Origin: Bacteroidota bacterium | GTDB lineage: Bacteria > Bacteroidota > Rhodothermia > Rhodothermales > UBA10348 | DNA: 6,883 bases | Direction: 5' to 3' | Assembly (NCBI GenBank): GCA_024640835.1 | Contig: JAHEEH010000103.1 | Location: 1-6,883 of the forward strand | Shown here: in pieces, positions 1 to 6,663 of the stretch | Numbering within the stretch: the first letter of the stretch is position 1 | Layout: the number at the start of each line of letters is the position of its first letter | Program-made: the position numbers and the translations under genes | The notes under the pieces: generated by a model | The model's input: only the letters and a program-made list of their open reading frames with translations | Told to the model about the DNA's origin: nothing | Database searches by the model: none

Positions 1-1
1 C

Positions 2-433
2 TTCTACGACAAGCTCAAGAGCGTCAGTCGCGGGTACGCCTCGTTCGATTACGAATTCACCGATTTCCGGGAGAGCCAGCTTTCGAAGCTGGACGTCATG
101 ATCAACGGGGATCCGGTCGATGCCCTTTCGACGATCGTGCATCGGGACAAGGCCTACGACATGGGCCGCAAGCTCACGCGCAAGCTGAAGGAGCTGATTC
201 CCCGGCAGATGTTCGAAGTGGCGCTCCAGGCCGCTATCGGTACGCGCGTCATTGCGCGGGAAACGGTGAAGGCCATGCGCAAGGACGTGACGGCGAAGTG
301 CTACGGAGGCGACATCTCGCGCAAGCGGAAACTGCTCGAGAAGCAGAAGGAAGGGAAGAAGCGCATGAAGCAGGTGGGGCGGGTGGAAGTACCGCAGGAG
401 GCTTTTCTCGCGGTTCTCTCGATGGAAGACTGA
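2..433 (+). CDS. lepA: Elongation factor 4 (LepA), C-terminal part
   Basis: This is the last 143 residues of the translational GTPase EF4/LepA; the start lies beyond the left edge. EF4 binds the ribosome and is known for back-translocation and effects on initiation and ribosome assembly; it acts in the cytoplasm or at the membrane. The visible part has the end of the EF-G domain V-like region ([11 protein letters not shown] near the start, then INGDPVDAL and HRDKA) followed by the LepA-specific C-terminal domain, with [42 protein letters not shown] and the ending [10 protein letters not shown]. These match the E. coli protein almost position by position, so the identification is firm. No truncation or frameshift is seen. 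A predicted lipoprotein gene starts 8 bases after the stop, and lepB follows, so the three are probably co-transcribed, as lepA and lepB are in E. coli. Confidence 0.97.
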   Translation, partial: FYDKLKSVSRGYASFDYEFTDFRESQLSKLDVMINGDPVDALSTIVHRDKAYDMGRKLTRKLKELIPRQMFEVALQAAIGTRVIARETVKAMRKDVTAKCYGGDISRKRKLLEKQKEGKKRMKQVGRVEVPQEAFLAVLSMED

Positions 434-441
434 TCCGCTTC

Positions 442-1251
442 ATGCGTCGTGCAACCCTCGTCAGTCTGCTGATCCTCGTCGGTTGTGCGCAGCGCGCCGC
501 CGATGCGCAGGACCTGGTCGGGCGATTCATGGAAGCACGCATCCGTCGTATCGCCCTCGAGCAGGCGGAGCGTCACGGGCTGTGGATGCAGGAGCTTCCA
601 CCGGATCCCCTGGGGGTACCATCCGACACGATCCGGGCATGGCTGCGCTCGTTCCTCGAGGAGCCCGTCGAGGAGGCGTCGGAGCCCGTCCTTCCGCCGA
701 TCAGGGTCGATTCCGTCCGCGTGATCCGGAAGCTGGAGCGTCCGGCATTCATCGATCGTTTCACCGGGGTGTCGTGGGCGTTCCTTCAGGGGCGCACCTT
801 TTCGGTCCTCGACACGACGGCCACGAGCGATCTTCGAGCCCGGCTCGAGGCGCACTTCGGGCCGCCGACGCGCACCCTGGCCGAAGTCGACAGCGTGGAA
901 TCCCGCCCCCGCGAGGAGGTGATCCAGTTCGAATACTGGCTCGTGGTCAACGACTCCATTCCGGTCGCAATCGTAGACGTGAACGGATTCGTGGACCGCG
1001 GGCTCGTCTTTGCATCGGACGCGCGGTATCGCAACCGGATGGCCGAACTTCGGAATGCCGTGCTGGAACCCCTTCTGGATCCTGCAGCACGCGAACCGTA
1101 CGTGGACTACTACTACCACGTGGATTCGCGGGGATGGTTCGTTTCCGGCTTCGATGGAGCATCCTTCTTCACGCGGCGTATTGTGCGACCGGATCTGAGT
1201 CGCGGACGGCCTTTCATTGGCACATACGCTTCGCAACCGGCGGAGCGTTAA
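442..1251 (+). CDS. Predicted lipoprotein of unknown function between lepA and lepB
   Basis: A 269-residue protein I do not recognise. The ATG at 442 is chosen because it gives a short signal peptide: two arginines, a hydrophobic stretch, and the lipobox LVGC with Cys15 as likely lipidation site. The ADA at residues 20-22 could instead be a signal peptidase I site, so a soluble periplasmic product is possible. The frame stays open upstream to 298, but that part overlaps lepA and looks like a shadow. The mature protein is mixed: a helical, Glu-rich segment (about 24-80), a proline-bearing linker (81-90), then a region with alternating strands (about 160-195, EYWLVVNDSIPVAIVDVNGF) and a Tyr-rich segment DYYYHVDSRGWF near 222-233. 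There are no obvious catalytic motifs. A weak ribosome-binding site, GGAAG, lies in the end of lepA. Its place between lepA and lepB suggests co-expression but not a function. Confidence 0.85.
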   Translation: MRRATLVSLLILVGCAQRAADAQDLVGRFMEARIRRIALEQAERHGLWMQELPPDPLGVPSDTIRAWLRSFLEEPVEEASEPVLPPIRVDSVRVIRKLERPAFIDRFTGVSWAFLQGRTFSVLDTTATSDLRARLEAHFGPPTRTLAEVDSVESRPREEVIQFEYWLVVNDSIPVAIVDVNGFVDRGLVFASDARYRNRMAELRNAVLEPLLDPAAREPYVDYYYHVDSRGWFVSGFDGASFFTRRIVRPDLSRGRPFIGTYASQPAER

Positions 1252-1282
1252 TAGCGAGTACCTGCACAAATCGTAGCGAACC

Positions 1283-2386
1283 GTGTCCAAGTCGTCGAGA
1301 AGCTCACGCCGAGAAGAGAGGGCCAAGGAACGAGCCCACAAGGGGAGCAAGGAGGGGGCCAAACCACCGAAGAGCCATCTCCGGGAGTGGCTTGATGCCC
1401 TGGTCTTCGCCGTCATCGTGGTGGTGATCGTCCGGACGATCTTCTTCGATCTCTTCCGGATTCCGACGCCGTCGATGGAGAAGAACCTCCTGGTCGGTGA
1501 CTACCTGTTCGTCTCGAAGCTCAACTACGGGACGAGGACCCCGCGGACGCTCGGGATTCCCTTCACCTCGATCTACCTCCCGGGGATCACGTTCCCGGGT
1601 GCGCGATTGCCCGGATTCGGAAAGGTCGAACGTGGGGACGCGGTGGTGTTCAACTGGCCGGCCGACGTCGGCAAGCCGATCGACAGGCGGGAGCACTACA
1701 TCAAGCGGGTCATGGGACTCCCCGGGGATACGATTTCAGTCGTCCGGAACGTGGTCGTCGTGAATGGAGACCCGATACCGCTGGCGAGCGGGATGCAGCA
1801 GATGTGGCTCGTCCGCAAGACGGATCCCCGCGTCGTGCTGCCTGCCTCGGCGCTGCTCGAACTCGGCGTTTCGGAGCTGAGCACGTCCGAGGACCGCTCG
1901 CTCGTCCAGATCTCGGCGACGACCGCTGCGGCGGAGGAGATCGCCTCGTGGTCGTACGTGGAATCCGTCCAGCCCGCGCTCTACGAGAGTGATCCGGCGA
2001 CGGACCGGCTGATGTACGTGAAGGGGAGAGGCTGGACGCCGCACGATTTCGGCCCGCTTCCGATCCCCTTCAAGGGACAGACGGTCACACTGACCCCGGA
2101 GAACTGGCCGTACTACGAGACGGTGATCACGCGGCACGAGGGTCATGCAGCCGAGGCCCTGCCCGATTCCACGTTCCGCATCGACGGCGTTCGGGCGGAA
2201 GCGTACACGTTCGCCCAGGACTACTTCTTCATGATGGGAGACAATCGGGACAACTCGGAGGACTCCCGGTTCTGGGGATACGTGCCCATGGACCACCTGG
2301 TCGGGAAGGCCATCTTCATCTACTTCTCCTGGGATGCGGATCGCACGCTGCCCAGGTTCGGCCGCCTGTTCTCGGCCGTGCAGTAG
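1283..2386 (+). CDS. lepB: Signal peptidase I (LepB), long-insert type
   Basis: Membrane-bound serine protease of 367 residues that cleaves signal peptides from exported proteins on the outer face of the inner membrane. A basic, polar N-terminal tail (1-35) precedes one membrane segment (about 37-56). Box B, IPTPSMEKNLLVGDY, carries the nucleophile Ser64. Box D, HYIKRVMGLPGD, carries the general base Lys141. Box E, GDNRDNSEDSRFWGYV, is at 319-334. Between boxes D and E lies an insert of about 135 residues (165-300) containing GPLPIPFKGQTVTLTPENW, which resembles the insert of Bacteroidota signal peptidases; this is why the protein is longer than many family members. The GTG start is the first possible start, because an in-frame TAG lies at 1274-1276 and no ATG occurs before the membrane segment. 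No clear Shine-Dalgarno sequence precedes it. The mature end is short and hydrophilic. It probably belongs to the lepA transcript. Confidence 0.96.
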   Translation: MSKSSRSSRREERAKERAHKGSKEGAKPPKSHLREWLDALVFAVIVVVIVRTIFFDLFRIPTPSMEKNLLVGDYLFVSKLNYGTRTPRTLGIPFTSIYLPGITFPGARLPGFGKVERGDAVVFNWPADVGKPIDRREHYIKRVMGLPGDTISVVRNVVVVNGDPIPLASGMQQMWLVRKTDPRVVLPASALLELGVSELSTSEDRSLVQISATTAAAEEIASWSYVESVQPALYESDPATDRLMYVKGRGWTPHDFGPLPIPFKGQTVTLTPENWPYYETVITRHEGHAAEALPDSTFRIDGVRAEAYTFAQDYFFMMGDNRDNSEDSRFWGYVPMDHLVGKAIFIYFSWDADRTLPRFGRLFSAVQ

Positions 2387-2393
2387 GCGCGGG

Positions 2394-3305
2394 TCAGTTT
2401 CCGACCGGAACGTCCTCGGGCCGGGCGGGCAACTCGATCATCCGCAGCACGGGCCGGCCCTCATCACGCAGGAATGGAACCGGATCCCCGGGAGGGTCCT
2501 CACCGAGCACGAGCACGGTGGTTCCGGGTCGGATGATGCGGGCGTCCATCGCCATCGAGCCGTAGCCGGCGGTCGTGGTCCACGCGTCCGCCCAGTTGTA
2601 GATCCACTGGGCATCCTCTTCGACCAGGCGCACGCAGCCGTGGCTCGTCGGCCCCCCGGTGGGCATCGGGTACTGATGGATGTGGATGCCTCGCGCCAGG
2701 TGGAAGTTGAACACCCAGTACATCTCCCACCGCTCTCCCGGGGGTGAAAGGGAGGAGATCCTGTATTCCGTCTTCCAGTTGAAACTGAACCGGCCGTTGG
2801 GTGTCGGCGATTCCTTGGAACCGGTATTCACGATGCCCCACCGGACGAGCTTCCCCTTCTCGTAGGCGGCCCACGCCTGCACGGTCTTGTCGATGATGAA
2901 GAGCTTACCGTACCGGGAGGCCCCCTGGTAGACCAAAGGAAACGGCGAGTAGGCGCAGAAGTCGTCCTCGAACACGACCGGCACCACCAGGGTATCGCCG
3001 ATCTCCGCCTGGTGGATGAGCGTGCGGTTCAACAGGCCCACGAGCTTGGCGCGACGGGTACCGAGCTCCAGATCCCCGTCGCCAAGAACCTTGTAGAAGG
3101 TGTTCCGGGCCAGCACGGAGTTGCTCCTGGAGCTGTACAGAACGGAGTACTTGTAGTCTACCGGATCGGTAGTGCCGCCCGGCGCGGTGCACGGCCGGAG
3201 CACGTCGGCGAGCTCCTTCTGATTGATGTACATCTGGCCCGACGCGGGGAGCGACGGACAGACGGCGAGGGCGACGATCGCGGCTGCGTGGACGAGATGC
3301 TTCAA
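2394..3305 (-). CDS. L,D-transpeptidase (YkuD domain), exported
   Basis: A 303-residue exported enzyme of the YkuD family, which forms 3-3 peptidoglycan cross-links or attaches proteins to the cell wall through a catalytic cysteine. The first 23 residues form a signal peptide ending near ASG-Q. Residues about 88-110 (LLNRTLIHQAEIGDTLVVP) look like the small LysM-like segment that precedes the catalytic domain in some relatives. The YkuD domain spans about 134-268. It has HQYPMPTGGPTSHGCVRL, giving His210, His222 and Cys224 as the likely active-site residues, followed by EEDAQWIYNW. The start is the TTG at 3303-3305; no ATG lies in frame upstream before the kch stop, and this start opens directly onto the signal peptide. 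No good ribosome-binding site is visible. Substrate specificity cannot be read from the sequence. It ends 7 bases from the stop of convergent lepB. Confidence 0.93.
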   Translation of the reverse strand: MKHLVHAAAIVALAVCPSLPASGQMYINQKELADVLRPCTAPGGTTDPVDYKYSVLYSSRSNSVLARNTFYKVLGDGDLELGTRRAKLVGLLNRTLIHQAEIGDTLVVPVVFEDDFCAYSPFPLVYQGASRYGKLFIIDKTVQAWAAYEKGKLVRWGIVNTGSKESPTPNGRFSFNWKTEYRISSLSPPGERWEMYWVFNFHLARGIHIHQYPMPTGGPTSHGCVRLVEEDAQWIYNWADAWTTTAGYGSMAMDARIIRPGTTVLVLGEDPPGDPVPFLRDEGRPVLRMIELPARPEDVPVGN

Positions 3306-3381
3306 AATGTTGCAGTGATTTCCGGTGCGAACGAACGCCCGGCCCCCTGCCGGGGATTCCTCGGGCGGGACGGAATGCGAT
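3306..3381. other. Short intergenic region between channel gene and L,D-transpeptidase gene
   Basis: A 76-base gap between two minus-strand genes. It contains short C-run and G-run pairings (around 3340-3356) but no stem followed by a T-run, so I do not call a terminator. No convincing promoter hexamers are visible for the downstream gene. It is long enough to hold a promoter, so whether the transpeptidase gene shares the transcript of xseB and the channel gene is open. Confidence 0.4.
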
Positions 3382-4401
3382 TCAGTCCGGCCGCGAGCAG
3401 CCTTCCCGTCGCAGCCGATCGATCATCTCTCCGCTCCCGAGGACGATGAGCAGGTCGTTCGGCTTGATCACGACCGTCGGGCCTGGATTGAAATCCATGC
3501 TCAGCGTGGCGTTGTCCATGATGGCAACGACCATTGCATCGAACCGCTGCCGGAACTGGCTTTCCGACAGGGTCCGCCCGGCGATGAGAGAGCCCTCACT
3601 GACCTGCACTTCCTCCATGACCAGGTTCAGTGCGCCGGTCTGAAGGACGCGCTCCATGAACTGGTCCACGTTGGGCTTCAGAATGACCTGCGCCATGCGG
3701 TCGGCCCCGATCTCGTACGGAGAGATGACCTTGTCCGCTCCGGCCCGAAGCAGCTTCCGCCGGTTCTGGTGCTTGTCGGTCCGGGCCAGCACGAACAGAT
3801 CCGGCTTCAGCTCCCGCGCCACGAGCGTGACGAACACGTTTGCACTGTCGTCCGGGAGCGTGAGGATCAGGCCCTTGGCCCGTTCGATTCCGGCTGCGAG
3901 CAGGGTTTCCTCCTGCTCCGCGTCACCGCAGACGTACAGCGTGGACGGGCTGGCGAGGCGTTCGAGCTTCTGTTCGTTCTGCTCGATCACGACGTATGGC
4001 ACTTGCTGGCGCTCGAGATCCTGCGCGATGCGGGCACCGATTCGCCCCAGACCGCAGATGATGTAATGGTCTCGCGTCTGCTGAATCATCTTTTTCATCT
4101 GTCTCAGGTGAAGCCGATGGCTCGTGAGGAGGATCTGGGCCGAGCGCGTGGCGATGAACGCCACCGTTCCGATTCCCAGGAGCCCGAGCACGATCGTGAA
4201 GAGCCTGCCGAACGCGGACAACTCGTGTACTTCCGAAAAGCCGATGGTCGTGAGCGTGATGAAGGTCATGTACAGCGAATCGAGCACGGACCACCGCTCG
4301 ATCGCGGAGTACCCGATCGTGCCGACCGCGAGAAGCGACAGGAGGAGCAGGTTGGCCAGAAGAAGGTCCCTGCGGGCGGAATCCGATCGTGAGAGTCGCA
4401 T
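3382..4401 (-). CDS. Two-TM potassium channel with RCK (TrkA-N/TrkA-C) domain
   Basis: A 339-residue inner-membrane ion channel of the Kch/MthK layout: two membrane helices (about 12-32 and 66-86) flanking a pore loop, then a cytoplasmic RCK module. The pore loop reads TLTTIGFSEVHELS, with the filter at about 51-57. It has G-F-S where the classical filter has G-Y-G. The RCK N-lobe begins near 113 with GLGRIG (117-122), a nucleotide-binding glycine motif, followed by the acidic Glu140 and the GDAEQEETL segment at about 159. A TrkA-C lobe covers about 260-330 (VSEGSLIAGRTLSES... NDLLIVLGSG). Ligand (NAD, ATP or Ca2+) cannot be decided by eye. The ATG at 4401 is preferred because upstream residues are low-complexity and overlap xseB, and no other usual start lies nearby. 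It follows xseB by 20 bases and is probably co-transcribed with it. Confidence 0.93.
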   Translation of the reverse strand: MRLSRSDSARRDLLLANLLLLSLLAVGTIGYSAIERWSVLDSLYMTFITLTTIGFSEVHELSAFGRLFTIVLGLLGIGTVAFIATRSAQILLTSHRLHLRQMKKMIQQTRDHYIICGLGRIGARIAQDLERQQVPYVVIEQNEQKLERLASPSTLYVCGDAEQEETLLAAGIERAKGLILTLPDDSANVFVTLVARELKPDLFVLARTDKHQNRRKLLRAGADKVISPYEIGADRMAQVILKPNVDQFMERVLQTGALNLVMEEVQVSEGSLIAGRTLSESQFRQRFDAMVVAIMDNATLSMDFNPGPTVVIKPNDLLIVLGSGEMIDRLRREGCSRPD

Positions 4402-4421
4402 GACGTACGGGTCGGATGACG

Positions 4422-4667
4422 TCAGCCGGGAGAGGTACCGCCGTCTGGTCCGCCGTCGTCGGGACGCAGTTCGGTAATCCGGAGCTCGGCCGCTTCGAGC
4501 CGATCGGCACACAGACGGGCGAGCGCGACGCCCTCCTCGAAGAGGCCGACGGCCTCCTCAAGCGGCGTGTCGGGGTTTTCAAGACGCTCGGCGATGGCCT
4601 CCAGGCGCGCGATCGCGACCTCGAAGCTCTCCTCGGTCTGAGGGCCGTTCTGCTCGGATTCGGACAT
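4422..4667 (-). CDS. xseB: Exodeoxyribonuclease VII small subunit (XseB)
   Basis: An 81-residue cytoplasmic protein that binds several-to-one to XseA to form exonuclease VII, which degrades single-stranded DNA from both ends. The helical-hairpin core runs about 14-68: SFEVAIARLEAIAERLENPD, TPLEEAVGLFEEGVALA and RLEAAELRITEL. These match the family pattern, with the expected acidic, leucine-rich character and the usual length near 80. The ends are polar and disordered-looking (DDGGPDGG tail). The ATG at 4667 gives the typical N-terminus; the frame is open further upstream but those residues are not family-like and would overlap the divergent SDR gene. A GGGAG sequence lies only 2 bases before the ATG, closer than ideal. 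xseA is not adjacent: its end lies about 2 kb away at the right edge, on the same strand. Confidence 0.93.
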   Translation of the reverse strand: MSESEQNGPQTEESFEVAIARLEAIAERLENPDTPLEEAVGLFEEGVALARLCADRLEAAELRITELRPDDGGPDGGTSPG

Positions 4668-4758
4668 GGCTCCCGGGGCGGCATTTTCGTCCCGGATACG
4701 CCGTGCGCTCGGGAAAGATCGCGTATACTCTCGCCGGGAACGCGACCACGTATGCATC
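4668..4758. promoter_or_regulatory. Divergent intergenic region with a possible shared -10 element
   Basis: This 91-base gap lies between the starts of xseB (minus) and the SDR gene (plus), so it must hold the promoters of both unless one is leaderless from elsewhere. The palindrome GTATAC at 4723-4728 gives TATACT on the plus strand, 30 bases before the SDR ATG, and TATACG on the minus strand. Both resemble sigma-70 -10 boxes. I see no good -35 hexamer at the proper spacing on either side, so this is a suggestion only. Confidence 0.35.
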
Positions 4759-5535
4759 ATGGATCTGCATCTTGCCGGAAAGACCGCACTCATTACCGGG
4801 GCCAGCCGCGGTATCGGATTGGCCATTGCCGGCTCTCTCGCGGCCGAGGGCTGCCGGGTGGCGATCTGCGCGCGTGGAACCGAGGCGCTGGAGAAGGCGG
4901 CTGAAGACCTCGGGAGTCAGGGCGCAGAAGTCCTGGCAATTGCTGCGGACGTGACCCAATCGGCGGGTGCGGCGGACGTCGTCGACCGCACGGTCAGAGC
5001 ATTCGGCGGCGTGGATATTCTGGTCGGAAACGTTGGCGGGAACCGGCGCGGGAGGTTCGAAGAGACCTCGGATGACGACTGGGAGGCCGTCCTGGACCTC
5101 AATCTCCGGGGCCATGTGCGGGTGGCGCGAGCCTGCCTTCCCGTGATGAGGAAGGGAGGGGAGGGGGCGATCACGTTCATTTCCTCGATCTTCGGTCGCG
5201 AGGCAGGGGGCCCCGGACTTTCGCTCTACAACAGCACGAAATCGGCCCTCATTTCCCTCGCCAAGATCCTGGCGCTGGAGCTTGCGGGGGACGGCATCCG
5301 GGTGAACTCCGTCGCGCCGGGTTCCATCCGCTTTCCGGGAGGAAGCTGGGATAAACGATGCAATGAGGACCCCGAAGGCATGGCCCGCTTCGTCGAGACG
5401 AATCTTCCGATGGGCCGGTTCGGCCTGGCCGGAGAGGTGGCCGACGTGGTGACCTTCCTGTCGTCGCCCCGGGCGTCGTGGATCAACGGCGCGTGCGTGA
5501 ACGTGGACGGCCTCCAGTCCAGGTCCCTGATCTAG
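4759..5535 (+). CDS. Short-chain dehydrogenase/reductase (SDR), FabG-like
   Basis: A 258-residue cytoplasmic NAD(P)-dependent oxidoreductase of the classical SDR family; substrate unknown. The Rossmann motif TGASRGIG is at 13-20, the AADV segment at 62-65, and the NNAG-equivalent reads NVGG at 91-94. Asn115 lies in LDLNLRGHV, the catalytic serine is Ser142 or Ser143, and Tyr157 and Lys161 come from YNSTK. The C-terminal part (RVNSVAPGSIRFPGG, GRFGLAGEVADVVTFLSSPRASWINGACVNVDG) is the usual substrate-loop and tetramer region. It resembles 3-oxoacyl-ACP reductase-like SDRs, but is not FabG with any certainty, since no fatty-acid genes lie nearby. Arg17 after the glycine motif suggests NADPH preference, an inference. 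The ATG at 4759 gives the normal family N-terminus. It is transcribed alone, divergent from xseB and convergent with the YjbQ-like gene, whose stop is 6 bases away. Confidence 0.95.
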   Translation: MDLHLAGKTALITGASRGIGLAIAGSLAAEGCRVAICARGTEALEKAAEDLGSQGAEVLAIAADVTQSAGAADVVDRTVRAFGGVDILVGNVGGNRRGRFEETSDDDWEAVLDLNLRGHVRVARACLPVMRKGGEGAITFISSIFGREAGGPGLSLYNSTKSALISLAKILALELAGDGIRVNSVAPGSIRFPGGSWDKRCNEDPEGMARFVETNLPMGRFGLAGEVADVVTFLSSPRASWINGACVNVDGLQSRSLI

Positions 5536-5541
5536 GGACGC

Positions 5542-6612
5542 TCAGACGAAGCGCGTGTAGGTGACCTCGACGGTCCGGGCCTGCCGTTCCGCCTTGCGCC
5601 ACTGGACCATGATGGGACTCTGATAGGTCCCGCTCACGATGCGTCCCGGCGTTTCGCCCTCGGTCCCGTTCACGACCAGGCTGACCCCGCGTTTCATGCG
5701 CAGGAAGCGGGCGGCCGGAACGGCCAGGAAGCGATCGATGATCCGCTCGATCAGGGATTCGTTGAGCCCCATGTGATCGATGAACTCGTTGACCACGCGA
5801 ACCAGGTCATACTTCGCGTAGTCCCGGGCCTTGTCCGGAATGGCCCGCGGGTCGCGGAGCATGTTGCGCCCCTTCTGCGCCATGAACCGGATCGGGTTCC
5901 GGAGGACCTCGGCCAGGTCGTGGCGCATGAGAAGGGTCTCGTACTCGTTCACCGTGAGTCCGGCGTTCCGTTCACGGGGATCGAGGGCGATGTCGATCCG
6001 TCCTTTCGAGACACCGTGGATACGGATGAGCTCGTGGAGGCGATCATACAGACCGAGTTCGGGACCCCAGAGGTTGATCGAGTCGATCCGGTGATCGGAC
6101 ACCGGGATCTCCAGGCTGAACTGGTCCACCGTTTCGGCGCGCGTGAATCCGATGACCGACGTACGGCGCCGTCTGCGATCGGGCCCGTTCGTGCCGTCCA
6201 GTTCGACGAAATAGACGGGCTGCTGCGGCCTGTTCAGGTACGTGACGCAGTTCTCCAGACCGCACCCGATAAACGTGAGATGGGAGTCGGCATTGCGGGG
6301 CTCGACCTCCTTCTGCTCCTCCGACAACTCGTCGCGCAATTCCAGCTGATCATGCCGGTAGCCCGCGCCGGCGGGGAACAGCTCCGTGAACGACCGGACG
6401 AACGCATGTACCGCGTCGGCACTGTGCCCCAGTCGGCTGGTGAGGCTCTGCTCCAGGTACCCCGCCGTCGTGTGGTATGAGCAGAATACCGTCTTCTCGT
6501 ACTCCTCGAAGAACCCGTCTCTCCGACTGTTTACGAGACCAGCAACGTCGATCACGTCCACGCGCCGCTGGGGGACGATCTCGAGAGTCAATTCGGCCGG
6601 TGTGGGGGCCAT
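5542..6612 (-). CDS. YjbQ/UPF0047-like domain protein with long unknown C-terminal extension
   Basis: A 356-residue protein. Residues about 20-158 resemble the YjbQ/UPF0047 fold: VFCSYHTTAGYLEQ (His47 region), AFVRSFTELFPAGAGYRHD (His87, Asp88), ADSHLTFIGCG (Ser110-His111) and YFVELDGTNGP with a following Arg run. These sit in the order and at roughly the spacing of E. coli YjbQ, which is about 140 residues and has been linked to thiamine-phosphate synthase activity. The match is remote and by eye. The remaining 200 residues are not recognised: a mixed region (160-225), a helical, charged part (about 225-310) and a strand-rich end (about 308-356). There is no signal peptide or membrane segment. 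The ATG at 6612 is used; a TTG at 6648, preceded by GGGGAA and only 15 bases after the xseA stop, would add 12 basic residues. It probably shares a transcript with xseA. Confidence 0.8.
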   Translation of the reverse strand: MAPTPAELTLEIVPQRRVDVIDVAGLVNSRRDGFFEEYEKTVFCSYHTTAGYLEQSLTSRLGHSADAVHAFVRSFTELFPAGAGYRHDQLELRDELSEEQKEVEPRNADSHLTFIGCGLENCVTYLNRPQQPVYFVELDGTNGPDRRRRRTSVIGFTRAETVDQFSLEIPVSDHRIDSINLWGPELGLYDRLHELIRIHGVSKGRIDIALDPRERNAGLTVNEYETLLMRHDLAEVLRNPIRFMAQKGRNMLRDPRAIPDKARDYAKYDLVRVVNEFIDHMGLNESLIERIIDRFLAVPAARFLRMKRGVSLVVNGTEGETPGRIVSGTYQSPIMVQWRKAERQARTVEVTYTRFV

Positions 6613-6663
6613 GCGAAGGCGGGCTCGTCTAGCGGTGACGCGGCTCAAACGGCTGATTCCCCG

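Noticed and set aside
298..441. Upstream extension of the lipoprotein gene to the ATG at 298
   Set aside because: It would overlap lepA by over 130 bases and bury the signal peptide and lipobox about 49 residues inside the protein.
301..1416. A 371-codon open frame on the minus strand over lepA, the lipoprotein gene and lepB
   Set aside because: It crosses three plus-strand genes, two of them certain, and its product is Arg-rich with no recognisable motif.
3336..3376. C-run and G-run pairings as a possible terminator after the channel gene
   Set aside because: The stems are short, with no following T-run on the minus strand; such pairings are expected by chance in GC-rich DNA.
3325..4392. 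A 355-codon open frame on the plus strand opposite the potassium channel gene
   Set aside because: It is antisense to a gene with clear membrane, pore and RCK motifs. Its product is rich in Arg, Asp, Glu and His in the way of GC-rich shadow frames, with no domain.
4402..4512. Upstream extension of the potassium channel gene into xseB
   Set aside because: The added residues are Arg/Ser-rich and overlap xseB; the ATG at 4401 gives a normal channel N-terminus just before the first membrane helix.
5773..6480. A 235-codon plus-strand open frame opposite the YjbQ-like gene
   Set aside because: It is antisense to the frame with conserved motifs and has shadow-like composition.
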